A stretch of DNA of 64,000 nucleotides from Pseudomonas sp. 10S4 (GTDB lineage: Bacteria > Pseudomonadota > Gammaproteobacteria > Pseudomonadales > Pseudomonadaceae): positions 4,464,001 through 4,528,000 of the forward strand of contig NZ_CP133774.1 in the NCBI RefSeq assembly GCF_034344865.1. Reading direction: 5' to 3'. A program made the position numbers and the translations under genes. The notes beneath the pieces were generated by a model. It had not been told where the DNA came from. It was given only the letters and a program-made list of their open reading frames with translations, and did not search any database. Below are positions 1 through 8,583 of the stretch, piece after piece (position 1 is the first letter of the stretch; each line of letters starts with the position of its first letter).

Positions 1-59
1 GATTGGCGCAGAAAGTGGTGTTGCACCATGGTCGTCTGGCTGACGCGGGCGCGCATTGA
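1..59 (+). CDS. ABC transporter ATP-binding protein, C-terminal end (partial)
   Basis: An open frame enters from the left edge and ends at TGA 57-59. Its last 18 residues (LAQKVVLHHGRLADAGAH) have the usual ending of a LolD/MacB-type ATPase, where a strand such as 'rvvtLhdGrl' closes the nucleotide-binding domain. The following gene is an FtsX-like permease overlapping this end, which is the normal order for such exporters. Only the tail is present, so no Walker motif can be checked. Confidence 0.6.
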   Translation, partial: LAQKVVLHHGRLADAGAH

Positions 60-2532
60 CGTGCGGGTCTTTCGCGAAACCTTACGCGCGCTGCTGAGCC
101 ATTGGCGGCAGCACCCGGTGCAGTTTTTCAGTGTGTTGACCGGGTTGTGGCTGGCTACCAGCCTGCTGACTGGGGTGCAGGCGCTGAATAGCCACGCGCG
201 GGAAAGCTACGCTCGGGCCAGCCAATTGATCGGCGGTGAACCCCAAGCCAGCCTGAGTGCGCCCGGTGGCGGGGTGTTCTCCCAGCAACTGTTTGTCGAT
301 CTGCGTCTGGCGGGCTGGCCAGTGTCGCCGGTGCTGCAAGGCCGGTTGACGCTCAAGGGCCACGACGATCAGCGCTTGCAACTGATGGGCATCGAACCGG
401 TGTCGTTGCCTGCCGGTTCGGCAGTGGCGGGGCAGGCGTTGGCGATCGGTCGAATCGTCGAGTTTTTCAGTCCGCCAGGCAGTACCTGGATCGCGCCGCC
501 GACCTTGCAGGCCTTGGGTTTGCATGACGGCGACACACCCATTTCCGAGAACGGGCAGACCTTGCCGCCGCTGCGCGCCCAGCCCGACATGGCCCCCGGC
601 GTGCTGCTGGTGGACATTGGTTTTGCCCAGCAGATACTCGGCCTGCCGAATCAGCTGTCACGCTTGCTGTTGCCCAAGGATTTCAGCGCAGTATTGCCGG
701 ATCAATTCAAAGGCCAACTGCAGCTCAAAACCAGCGGCGAAGAAAACAACCTCGCTCGCCTCACCGAAAGCTTTCATCTGAACCTGGATGCCTTGGGTTT
801 TCTGTCCTTCGTGGTCGGCTTGTTCATCGTCCACGCGGCGATTGGCCTGGCGCTGGAACAACGCCGGGGTTTGCTTCGAACCCTGCGAGCCTGCGGGGTC
901 AGCGCTCGGATGTTGATTGGCTGCCTCGCCGTCGAACTGGGCGGCCTGGCACTGATTGGCGGGATCGTCGGCGTCGCCAGCGGCTATCTGCTGGCCAGCG
1001 TGTTGTTGCCGGACGTCGCTACCAGCCTGCGCGGGTTGTACGGCGCCGAAGTGGCGGGGCAGTTGAACTTGAGTCCTTGGTGGTGGCTGAGTGGTATTGG
1101 CCTGAGCCTGCTCGGCGCGTTACTGGCCGGTGCCAACAGCCTGCTACGGGCGGCGCGTTTGCCATTGCTGGCCCTGGCCAATCCGCAGGCCTGGCATCAG
1201 ACTCACGCGCGGTGGTTGCGACGTCAGGGTTGGGTCGCCGCCATTGCAGCCGTGATCGCGCTGCTGGCGTTGATCTGGGGCGACAGCCTGGCCGCCGGTT
1301 TTGTGTTGATGGCGGCGCTGTTGCTCGGCGCTGCGCTGGCGCTGCCGGTGTTGCTCAACACGGTGCTCAATCTGCTGTTGCTGCGCAGTCGTTCGGTGCT
1401 CGGCCAATGGTTTATCGCCGATTGCCGTCAACAACTGCCGGCCCTGAGCCTGGCCCTGATGGCGCTGCTGTTGGCGCTGGCGGCGAACATCGGTGCCGGC
1501 AGCATGACCGCCGGTTTCCGCCAGACCTTCAGCGACTGGCTCGAACAACGCCTGACTGCCGAGCTCTACCTCAACCCGCAAAACCCGGCCCAGGCCCGCG
1601 AGATGCAAACCTGGCTCCAACAGCAACCGCAGGTCACGGCGGTGCTGCCCAGCTGGCAAGTGTCGATCCAGTTGCAAGGCTGGCCAGCGGACCTCTACGG
1701 TGTGATCGACCACCCGGCCTATCGCCAACACTGGCCGTTGCTCGAGGCCTTGGGTGACAACCCTTGGGATCGCCTGGCGAAGGACGACGCGTTGATGCTC
1801 AGCGAACAACTGGCGCGGCGGCTGAAGGTGCGTTTGGGGGATCACCTGACGATCCCCACGCCCAACGGCTCGTGGTCGCCGCAAGTGGTCGGGATCTACG
1901 CCGACTACGGCAACCCCAAGGGCCACGTGCTGGTCAACGCCAATCACTTGCTGCGTGGCTGGCCGCAACTCACGCCCAACCGGTTCAATCTACGCATCGA
2001 CCCGGCGGCGATCCCGTCGTTCCTCACGGCGCTGCAAACCCGCTTCGCCCTCGACGACAGTCGTATCGTCGATCAGGCCCGGCTCAAGGGCTGGTCCACC
2101 CAAGTCTTCGAACGCACCTTCGCCGCCACCGCTGCCCTCAACAGCCTGACCCTTGGCGTGGCCGGTGTGGCGCTGTTTATCAGCCTGCTGACCCAGAGCC
2201 AGAGTCGTCTCGGCCAACTCGCACCGCTATGGGCGCTGGGCGTGACGCGCCGGCAACTGATGCTGCTGAACCTCGGGCAGACCTGGTTGCTGGCGTTGCT
2301 GACGCTGATTCTGGCGTTGCCCTTGGGTATCGCGCTGGCCTGGTGCCTGGACACAGTGATCAACGTCCAGGCCTTCGGCTGGCGCCTGCCATTGCGGGTG
2401 TTCCCGCTGCAACTGTTGCAGTTGATGGGGCTGGCATTGCTCGCCACATTGCTGGCATCGGCGTGGCCGTTGTACAGCTTGTATCGCACCCAACCGGCGG
2501 ATCTGCTGAGGACGTTTGCTCATGAAGATTAA
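28..2532 (+). CDS. FtsX-like ABC transporter permease (AttF/AttG-type fusion)
   Basis: This 834-residue inner-membrane protein has the layout of large FtsX/MacB-type permeases. It has an N-terminal helix (about residues 28-50), a periplasmic domain, three helices near 255-385, more helices near 400-490, a second periplasmic domain, and a final set of three helices near 700-830. With the upstream ATPase and downstream AttH-like lipoprotein it resembles the Agrobacterium attEFGH exporter; the substrate is unknown. ATG 28 overlaps the ATPase gene by 32 bases. GTG 61, just after the ATPase stop, is an alternative start giving a shorter N-terminus that better matches related proteins; neither has a strong Shine-Dalgarno. 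The reading frame is intact. Confidence 0.85.
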   Translation: MVVWLTRARIDVRVFRETLRALLSHWRQHPVQFFSVLTGLWLATSLLTGVQALNSHARESYARASQLIGGEPQASLSAPGGGVFSQQLFVDLRLAGWPVSPVLQGRLTLKGHDDQRLQLMGIEPVSLPAGSAVAGQALAIGRIVEFFSPPGSTWIAPPTLQALGLHDGDTPISENGQTLPPLRAQPDMAPGVLLVDIGFAQQILGLPNQLSRLLLPKDFSAVLPDQFKGQLQLKTSGEENNLARLTESFHLNLDALGFLSFVVGLFIVHAAIGLALEQRRGLLRTLRACGVSARMLIGCLAVELGGLALIGGIVGVASGYLLASVLLPDVATSLRGLYGAEVAGQLNLSPWWWLSGIGLSLLGALLAGANSLLRAARLPLLALANPQAWHQTHARWLRRQGWVAAIAAVIALLALIWGDSLAAGFVLMAALLLGAALALPVLLNTVLNLLLLRSRSVLGQWFIADCRQQLPALSLALMALLLALAANIGAGSMTAGFRQTFSDWLEQRLTAELYLNPQNPAQAREMQTWLQQQPQVTAVLPSWQVSIQLQGWPADLYGVIDHPAYRQHWPLLEALGDNPWDRLAKDDALMLSEQLARRLKVRLGDHLTIPTPNGSWSPQVVGIYADYGNPKGHVLVNANHLLRGWPQLTPNRFNLRIDPAAIPSFLTALQTRFALDDSRIVDQARLKGWSTQVFERTFAATAALNSLTLGVAGVALFISLLTQSQSRLGQLAPLWALGVTRRQLMLLNLGQTWLLALLTLILALPLGIALAWCLDTVINVQAFGWRLPLRVFPLQLLQLMGLALLATLLASAWPLYSLYRTQPADLLRTFAHED

Positions 2533-3574
2533 GGTCGGCGTGTTGATTTTGGCGTTGTTGAGCGGTTGCGATAACTCGGCACCGGTCGAAAAAGGCTTCG
2601 CGGGGCTCGGCGGCGAGGCTTCGGCGTTTACACCGGTGGTGCCGGGTCGGGTGTTCAGTTTTCCGGCGGATCATGGGCCGCATGATGGATTTCGCATCGA
2701 GTGGTGGTACGTCACCGCCAATCTCAAGGACGATCAAGGGCATGAGTTTGGCGTGCAGTGGACGTTGTTCCGCAGCGCCTTGAAAGCGACGCCAGAGGTG
2801 CCGGGTTGGAGCAATCAAACAATCTGGCTCGGGCACGCGGCCGTCACGTCTGCAACGGTTCATCACGCCGCCGAACGCTATGCCCGTGGCGGCGTGGGTC
2901 AGGCAGGTGTGAGTGTGGCGCCGTTCAACGCGTGGATCGATGATTGGCGGTTTAGCGGTCCTTTGGCCGATATGCAACTCAGCGCCCGGGACAAGGGTTT
3001 CAGCTATCAACTGCGGCTGACGTCGACCCGTCCGCTGGTGCTTCAAGGCGATCAGGGCTTCAGTCAAAAATCCGAACAAGGCCAGGCGTCGTACTACTAC
3101 AGCCAGCCGTTTTTCCAGGCCAACGGTTCGCTAGAGATTGACGGCAAAACCTACACCGTCAGCGGCCCCGCGTGGCTCGACCGCGAATGGAGCAGCCAAC
3201 CCCTGACCGCCAACCAGACCGGCTGGGACTGGTTCTCTCTGCACCTGGACAGTGGCGAGAAAGTGATGCTCTACCGCATGCGACAAAAGGACGGCGCGCC
3301 GTATCTGACCGGCACCTGGATCGACCCCCAAGGGCAAACGCAGTTGCTGCACGGCGACGACATCAGCCTCACGCCCCAGGAAACCGCCAAGGTCGCTGGC
3401 CGGGCGATGCCGGTGCGCTGGTCGATCAAAATCCCCGGCAAACACCTCGACATCACTACCACCGCACTGAACCCGAACGCGTGGATGGATTTGCGGATTC
3501 CGTATTGGGAAGGGCCGGTGCGGTTGAGCGGCAGTCATGCGGGGCAGGGGTATCTGGAAATGACTGGGTATTAA
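2522..3574 (+). CDS. AttH/CrtC-like lipocalin-fold lipoprotein
   Basis: The 350-residue protein starts at ATG 2522, preceded by GAGGA at 2507-2511, and overlaps the permease stop. A lipobox (LLSGC) at residues 14-18 predicts a lipid-anchored periplasmic protein. The mature part carries AttH/carotenoid 1,2-hydratase-type features: an early 'EWWYVTANL' segment (about 60), 'GPAWLDREW' (about 218) and 'GWDWFSLHLDSG' (about 235). Family members fold as two lipocalin-like barrels and bind hydrophobic ligands. The overlap with the exporter permease suggests it works with that transporter; enzymatic activity is not implied. Confidence 0.85.
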   Translation: MKIKVGVLILALLSGCDNSAPVEKGFAGLGGEASAFTPVVPGRVFSFPADHGPHDGFRIEWWYVTANLKDDQGHEFGVQWTLFRSALKATPEVPGWSNQTIWLGHAAVTSATVHHAAERYARGGVGQAGVSVAPFNAWIDDWRFSGPLADMQLSARDKGFSYQLRLTSTRPLVLQGDQGFSQKSEQGQASYYYSQPFFQANGSLEIDGKTYTVSGPAWLDREWSSQPLTANQTGWDWFSLHLDSGEKVMLYRMRQKDGAPYLTGTWIDPQGQTQLLHGDDISLTPQETAKVAGRAMPVRWSIKIPGKHLDITTTALNPNAWMDLRIPYWEGPVRLSGSHAGQGYLEMTGY

Positions 3575-3582
3575 TGCATCCC

Positions 3583-3615
3583 GGAGCTGCCGAAGGCTGC
3601 GATCTTTTGACCTTA
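3583..3615. repeat. REP element, 'GGAGCTGCCGAAGGCTGCGA' type (single copy)
   Basis: The sequence GGAGCTGCCGAAGGCTGC followed by GATCTTTTGA is the same element found as facing pairs near 54.4, 60.6 and 62.6 kb. Here only one arm is present, directly after the AttH-like gene. Confidence 0.8.
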
Positions 3616-3696
3616 ATCTTGTCACTTACCCAACCCACCGGAACTCCAACCGCAACCCACCGCTCTACCGTACGAACGCCCCCGCAGGAGTCCGTC

Positions 3697-3939
3697 ATGA
3701 GCGACGACCTCAAACCCCCAGACCTCGCCACCTGGCAACGCCTGTTCGACGACACGGCCTACTGGCAACAATCCCCCGACGCCCATTACACCGAACTGCA
3801 GCGGGTGGCCGACGACTTGCTGGGGCAGGGCGCCATCGACCTCGAACAATGGCAAACCCTGAAAGCCAGGGCCGAGCAATCCCACAAGGACTCGCCCGCC
3901 ATCAACGTCGCGCAGGAAGTCGACGACCCCCAAGCCTGA
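3697..3939 (+). CDS. Hypothetical small acidic protein
   Basis: An 80-residue protein starts at ATG 3697 with a good GCAGGAG Shine-Dalgarno at 3684-3690. It is rich in Asp, Glu and Gln, has no signal peptide or membrane helix, and looks helical throughout ('YTELQRVADDLL', 'LEQWQTLKARAEQ'). I do not recognise a domain. A second small gene follows 24 bases downstream, so the two probably share a transcript. Confidence 0.75.
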   Translation: MSDDLKPPDLATWQRLFDDTAYWQQSPDAHYTELQRVADDLLGQGAIDLEQWQTLKARAEQSHKDSPAINVAQEVDDPQA

Positions 3940-3963
3940 GGAGCATCCCCTGAGGACCATTCC

Positions 3964-4131
3964 ATGAAACCCATCACCGAAACCGAACACCCCGACGAAC
4001 CCCGGCCACCCGGCGAAGTTGAGCGCGACAACGACGCCCTGCGTCCCACCGACCCGAAAAAACGAGAGGAAAACAGCCAAGGCACCGACAGCGGCGACTC
4101 CACCGCGCAAGAAACTGCAAAGACTCCCTGA
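3964..4131 (+). CDS. Hypothetical 55-residue hydrophilic protein
   Basis: ATG 3964 is preceded by TGAGGA at a suitable distance and the frame runs 55 codons to TGA 4129-4131. The product is very hydrophilic (Pro, Glu, Asp, Thr rich; ends ETAKTP), has no hydrophobic segment and is probably disordered. The close spacing after the previous small gene and the good ribosome site are the main support. Function unknown. Confidence 0.6.
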   Translation: MKPITETEHPDEPRPPGEVERDNDALRPTDPKKREENSQGTDSGDSTAQETAKTP

Positions 4132-4211
4132 ACAGCGTCTATGCTCATTGGCACGCACGGAGCGGACCCTTGATCCAGAGCCGTGCGCTGCCGCCAATCA
4201 CAGGGAATGTA

Positions 4212-4802
4212 ATGCATATGAAGCTCAACGCACTGGCCCAGGCCATCACCCTCGCAACCCTCCTGTCCGCCGCCAGCCTCAGCGCCCTCGCAGCCGATAT
4301 TCCACTGTCTGCGGCTGTAGAAGCCGATCAAGTCACCACCAAAGTCCTGGCCGTTGACGCCGCCAAACACCAGGTTGTCCTGGAAGGCGCCGAAGGCCGG
4401 CAGGTGCATGTACAACTCAGCGACAAAGCCAAAGACCTCGCCAACCTGAAAGTCGGCGACCAGGTGAACGTCGAAGTGACCCACTCGGTGGCTGCCTACC
4501 TCGACACCGACGTCGACAAAGGCCTGCCAGGCTCTACCGAACGCACCGGCGACATCCGCGCCACCAAAGACAACCCGAACCCCGGCGGCGAAGCCTTCCG
4601 CCAAGTGCAAGTCCAGCTGAAAATCACCCACATCGACGTGAAGAAAAACCAGGTCACCTTCGAAAACCCGGCCGGCCAATCGAAGACCGTCGATGTTTTG
4701 AAGCCTGAAGTTCAGGCGAAGTTGAAGGATTTGAAAGTCGGTCAGAGCGTTGTCGTGACCTACACCGATATCCTGAAAGTGACCAGCCAACACGAAAGTT
4801 GA
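4212..4802 (+). CDS. Periplasmic protein with two repeated beta-rich domains
   Basis: Starting at ATG 4212 (CAGGGA just upstream; ATG 4218 is also possible), the 196-residue product has a Sec signal peptide ending in SALA|AD near residue 29. The mature part contains two related units: 'KVLAVDAAKHQVVLEG...LKVGDQVNVEVT' (about 39-95) and 'KITHIDVKKNQVTFEN...LKVGQSVVVTYT' (about 137-188). Each has a beta strand with 'VxxxxQV', a Leu/Lys-rich stretch and a closing 'LKVG(D/Q)xVxVxxT'. This suggests a duplicated small beta-barrel. I know no assigned function; periplasmic location is inferred from the signal peptide. Confidence 0.8.
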   Translation: MHMKLNALAQAITLATLLSAASLSALAADIPLSAAVEADQVTTKVLAVDAAKHQVVLEGAEGRQVHVQLSDKAKDLANLKVGDQVNVEVTHSVAAYLDTDVDKGLPGSTERTGDIRATKDNPNPGGEAFRQVQVQLKITHIDVKKNQVTFENPAGQSKTVDVLKPEVQAKLKDLKVGQSVVVTYTDILKVTSQHES

Positions 4803-4821
4803 GTATTGGCTCTATATGGAG

Positions 4822-4859
4822 TGATTATTCTTGTACAGTTTCTTGTATAAGAATAATCA
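4822..4859. repeat. AT-rich inverted repeat (16-bp arms)
   Basis: TGATTATTCTTGTACA at 4822-4837 pairs with TGTATAAGAATAATCA at 4844-4859 with one mismatch and a six-base loop (GTTTCT). It lies 20 bases after the stop of the two-domain periplasmic protein. It could form a strong RNA hairpin but lacks a following T-run, so a typical intrinsic terminator is not clear. The rest of 4860-5079 is AT-rich with no convincing gene. Confidence 0.6.
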
Positions 4860-5079
4860 GCTTTGCTGGCCGAGTTGGTGGGTTTGATGTATGTAAGTCT
4901 GATGTCGATAAATATCTATTAATGTTGTATCCATAAATTTCATGTTTATGTATACGGACATATTCATCGACTTCAATTAAAATGCTTCCCGTTCGCCCAG
5001 TGTCAGGGCTCTTTACCGGTGCATGGATTGCCAGGCCATTACACTGGGCGAACACCTTCTTTAAGTGCAAGACGTTAAG

Positions 5080-5961
5080 ATGCGCGGCATTTTCAACTCA
5101 AGCATGAAAACCGCCGCCTCCGTTCTGACACGGATGAAACCACTCTCCCTCTACCACCCTGCTCTCTACTGGCTGCGCGTGTGGCAAAAACGACTGTTTC
5201 GCCAATTGGCCTGGCGGTTCTCTCGCAAGCAATACGCCGTCTCGCTGAATGCCGCTTCTCGGTTACCACTTCGCTACCTCAAACACACTTCTAAACTGAT
5301 TCGTAAACTTGGCGACTCCGATATTGCGCTGCAACATAACAAAGTCATTAACCTGAAATTGGCCGTGGCTGCTATCGATGGCGTCGTCATCGTGCCAAGT
5401 GAATATTTTTCCTTTTGCTGGTTGGTGGGGCGGCCGACTCGAAAGCGTGGGTATGTTGAAGGCATGGAATTGTCCTTCGGTGAAGAGCGTACGGATGTTG
5501 GCGGCGGGATCTGCCAGCTGAGCAATTTGATTCACTGGATGGCGATTCACTAGCCGTTGGTGCTGGTTGAGCGGTCAAACCACAGCTTTGATCCGTTTCC
5601 TGATGAGGGGCGAGTACTGCCATTCGGCTCCGGGGCGGCGACTTTTTATAACTATGTGGATTTGGTGCTGCACAACCCGACGGATCTTCATTTTCAGTTG
5701 AAGCTGAATGTGGGCAAGCAACAACTGGAAGGGGAGTTGTTGTGTGAACAGGCGAGGGCGTTTCGGTATCACGTTTATCAACGTGGGCATCGGTTTGTAC
5801 GGGAGGGTGGGAGAGTGTTTCGGGAGTATGAGATTTGGTGGGATGTACGCACGAAAGGGCAGGACAGTCAGGTAGTTAGGAGTGAACGGCTTTATCGGAA
5901 TCGGGTGGTGGTCAAGTATGTGGTGAATGAGGCGTTAGTTGAAATGCCGGTCGAAATATAA
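5080..5961 (+). pseudogene. VanW family protein interrupted by an in-frame TAG
   Basis: Two consecutive open segments in the same frame (5080-5550 and 5554-5961) form one VanW-family protein. The VanW motif 'GGGICQLSNLIHWM' is at the end of the first segment; the second begins 'PLVLVERSNHSFDPFPD', the expected continuation. The only break is TAG at 5551-5553, where relatives usually have Ser; TCG to TAG is one base change. ATG 5080 or 5104 may be the start. VanW proteins occur in vancomycin-resistance clusters but are widespread and of unknown function. Unlike most other breaks in this window this is a substitution, not an indel, so it may be real. Confidence 0.75.
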
Positions 5962-5997
5962 AGAACGTCGATCTTGAAATCGCCCGTTCAGTTCCTG

Positions 5998-6562
5998 AAG
6001 TACAGCTCATCCAGTTGCCGCCTCCGAATCAGCAGGTATTCGTCCCACACCTTGGGAAATCCTCATCTTTAGTGAATGGGAAGGTCAGATAAATGTACTT
6101 CCCCGTCACGCTTATATACTGGCGAGCCCGTTTGAAGGCAGGTTGTTCGTAGATCGAGATGCTTTCATCGTAACGGTCGTGGCTGTGATAAATGTCTACC
6201 CGGTGTGGAGCAATCATGGCTCTTGCGAAATCCAGCACCCAGCCATTACCCGTACCCGTGGTCAGGTAGCCGTAAACGCCGTCGCTGGATAAACGGATAC
6301 ACGATTGAGACTGAGCACCGTCGTCGTCATTCACGACGATAATTTTGTCTTTAAAATATTCAATGCTTTTTTGGCCCGGACCTCGCAAAACAAGATCCCA
6401 GCCTTCGGCCGACATTCGGAATTCGCCCTTGTTTTCGAATTCGGCGATCCAGCCGTTTGGCAGGGTGGTCGTGTGTTTGTTCACATGGAATCCTGATCGT
6501 CGAATAGGCAAGGATACCCAGTGTAGATCATCGTTTTTAGATGTTTTATGTGGCTGTACCAC
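5998..6562 (-). pseudogene. Hypothetical protein with C-terminal frameshift (candidate immunity-type protein)
   Basis: Read from GTG 6562, the frame is open to TGA at 6029, giving an unnatural Cys-rich end. Adding one base in the A-run at 6057-6059 lets it continue as 'DEDFPKVWDEYLLIRRRQLDELYFRN' pieces to TGA 5998-6000, a much more plausible ending. The product (about 188 residues) is soluble, beta-rich in its middle ('WIAEFENKGEFRMS', 'IIVVNDDD') and has no signal peptide. It overlaps the preceding gene's end by 17 bases. I do not recognise the family; small soluble proteins in such islands are often immunity proteins, which here is only inference. Confidence 0.6.
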
Positions 6563-6809
6563 GATCTGACCCTGGTTTGAAAATTAGTAACTCATCCGAC
6601 TCGCGCCTTTTGCCGCGTTCAAAAAATTCCAACGCGGCGGTTGAGTCGGTCAGGTAAAGATCATAGGAAGCTTTATCTATCTGATAGTACTCCTCGTAAT
6701 CCACCATGAGATTGCTCACGGAGATTGAAACGTAATGCCTGCCTGAGATCTCTTCGATGCCAAGGGTGAAACGTTCGGCTGCATTGACTTGCTTGTTGTT
6801 GAATTTCAT
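6546..6809 (-). CDS. Hypothetical 87-residue protein
   Basis: ATG 6809 gives MKFNNKQVNAAERF and is preceded by CTGGAG about 12 bases upstream; an in-frame TTG at 6830 is less likely. The product is soluble and acidic, alternating predicted strands ('HYVSISVSNLMVDYEEYY') and a helix ('STAALEFFERGKRR'). Its end overlaps the following gene's start, so the pair is probably co-translated. Family not recognised. Confidence 0.65.
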   Translation of the reverse strand: MKFNNKQVNAAERFTLGIEEISGRHYVSISVSNLMVDYEEYYQIDKASYDLYLTDSTAALEFFERGKRRESDELLIFKPGSDRGTAT

Positions 6810-6908
6810 TTTTTCAAGAGCTCCAGTCAATATTCATGGTTGTCTTCAATGCAAAGGGGGAGTGCATTCGCGCGTCATCGACGGTAAAAACGCCGACCGG
6901 ATAGAAGC

Positions 6909-7244
6909 TTATTGTTCGTCAGTCACCCGGTAATGAGCCGGGCGAGCCCAGGCAATCCGTTTGAATCCTCCACTCAGTAGTCCGATGTCTCTCAGGTACA
7001 GGAAAACTTCAGCAGGACACCACTCTCGACCGGCGGAAAAGCAGACGTCCAGCTGTCGAAGTTGAGCGAAGATATTTGCTTTGGTGGTGTTGTCCGAACA
7101 TGACATTTCGTACTCATCGGTCTGAGTAGTGGAGGAAAAACCGAGGTTGATCAAAGCGGTTTCGACGCAGGCATCAAGTACTTTTATGCGGACGTAATCG
7201 CCATCTGCCTGGGTCACGTAGGCGTTGACCGAATGATTGTCCAT
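6909..7244 (-). CDS. Hypothetical 111-residue protein
   Basis: ATG 7244 is chosen over upstream in-frame starts because AAGGA lies nine bases before it and the protein begins cleanly (MDNHSVNAY). The product is soluble with five Cys residues and mixed strands and helices ('IKVLDACVETALINLGF', 'EVFLYLRDIGLLSGGF'). It is first in a minus-strand set with the two genes that follow. Family not recognised. Confidence 0.65.
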   Translation of the reverse strand: MDNHSVNAYVTQADGDYVRIKVLDACVETALINLGFSSTTQTDEYEMSCSDNTTKANIFAQLRQLDVCFSAGREWCPAEVFLYLRDIGLLSGGFKRIAWARPAHYRVTDEQ

Positions 7245-7535
7245 TTTCGTTTTCCTTCTTCTGAGCGAGTTTCTTCCGGACGACGTTCGAGTCTGACGGC
7301 TGTCGAGAGGTTTCAATATTGTCGTCACGCAGGGCAGGGGGACTGCCGTAAAACCTGATGCCGAAGGGTGGCAGATTTGTTTTCGAGTGTGAAACATCAA
7401 AAATAAATCTGTTCCCCTCTATGGACTGGCGCCTGCGGGTAAACTGCACAGCCTGCCATGCAGCACCTAGTTTTTTGCCAGTGACGAGCCACGTTGAAAA
7501 GACACGGCTCGGCAGATTGATACGGATATCTGAAG

Positions 7536-7964
7536 ATGAAAAAACTGACCCGCCGCCAACGTTTTTGGCTCGGTTTGCCTCTACTTTGCGGCGGGCTGTG
7601 GGCCGCGTCGCAGTGGTGGGAGAAGGACCTGGCGAAACCCGTCGGCGCCCCTGACATAAGCCCCAACGGTTGCTACCGGGTCCAGGAGTTCCAACCCTTC
7701 TGGGTGCTGCCCGCATTCTTGCACCCGATGGTTTTCCCGGACCCGGAGGCCGGAGTCTATTGGTTCCCCCGGTGGGAAATCCCGGCCTTTTTTCGCCTGT
7801 ACGATCATCGTAATGGCCAGTTGATCGGCGAAAGCGAGATCTACGACCTGGTCAACGCGGGTGGACCCCTGGACTGGGGTTTCCGCTCCCTCCCCAGGGT
7901 GTCCGCGGCCATGATCGATATCGGCCCCAATCTGCCGGACTGCATAGGTGATCAACCGGGCTAG
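7536..7964 (+). CDS. Membrane-anchored hypothetical protein (DUF6201-like?)
   Basis: This 142-residue protein starts at ATG 7536 with a basic N-terminus (MKKLTRRQR) and one hydrophobic helix (residues 12-27), predicting an N-terminal anchor or uncleaved signal. The rest is rich in Trp, Phe and Pro with 'SPNGCYRVQEFQPFWVLP' and 'LYDHRNGQLIGESEIYDL'. From memory this resembles the DUF6201 family, which I cannot verify. It is transcribed opposite to the small genes on its left. Confidence 0.65.
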   Translation: MKKLTRRQRFWLGLPLLCGGLWAASQWWEKDLAKPVGAPDISPNGCYRVQEFQPFWVLPAFLHPMVFPDPEAGVYWFPRWEIPAFFRLYDHRNGQLIGESEIYDLVNAGGPLDWGFRSLPRVSAAMIDIGPNLPDCIGDQPG

Positions 7965-8081
7965 GCGCCCAGACGCAGACCACAGATTGCCCCGTTGTCT
8001 TAGCTCAACCATGTAACCATCCGCCGCTGCGCACCCGTGTGGGTATCGGCGGCAATGGATTCCCCATTTTTAAGGATCAAG

Positions 8082-8498
8082 ATGAGCTCTTCCCCTGCAA
8101 ACATCATCGGCATGAAAGTCCACTGCAACGCCTGTGAAAAGGAATTCCCCATCGGCAAGAAACAGCAGGCGCTGTTGCGTGAAGACCAGCCCATCGCGTG
8201 CAAAGGCTGCAAGGCCGAACTGGTGATATCGGCCGTAGAAAAACAGCGCTTCCTGGGTTTCGACAACCCGGCCAAACCCATGATGCTGGCCATGATGATC
8301 AGCGGCTTGCTATCGGTGTGTGTATTCGGCGGTACCTTTCTCGGTCTCCTGAAGTCCGATGGCCTGGTGCTGGTCGCCGTGGTGGTGCTGATCGGCAGTA
8401 ACCTGGTGTTGGGGCCGATGATCAGAAGTGCGACCAAATCCCTGATGGTGAATCTTGACCCCAAGGGAGCCCCGGTCGCAGCGCCAGCGGCGCCTTGA
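8082..8498 (+). CDS. Zinc-ribbon membrane protein
   Basis: ATG 8082 follows TAAGGATCAAG, a good ribosome site. The 138-residue product has CNAC at about residues 14-17 and CKGC at about 38-41, a CxxC...CxxC zinc-ribbon pattern. Two hydrophobic helices follow (about 65-88 and 93-115). The ribbon is probably cytoplasmic, ahead of a two-helix membrane anchor. Function unknown; regulatory or adaptor roles are common for such domains, but nothing here fixes one. Confidence 0.7.
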   Translation: MSSSPANIIGMKVHCNACEKEFPIGKKQQALLREDQPIACKGCKAELVISAVEKQRFLGFDNPAKPMMLAMMISGLLSVCVFGGTFLGLLKSDGLVLVAVVVLIGSNLVLGPMIRSATKSLMVNLDPKGAPVAAPAAP

Positions 8499-8583
8499 TA
8501 TTTGGGCTTGCCAGTCTGCTATGGGGCAGGCTGGCAAGCGGAACGCTGGTCGGCGATCTACCCATCTCGTCGCTTTTTGTGCA

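Noticed and set aside
4825..5070. An 81-codon minus-strand open frame in the gap before vanW
   Set aside because: No ribosome site, and it reads through the inverted repeat; AT-rich intergenic DNA is more likely.
5551..5553. UAG recoding or readthrough in the VanW gene
   Set aside because: No recoding signal or stem-loop is evident and other genes in the window use TAG as a normal stop; a substitution or error is simpler.
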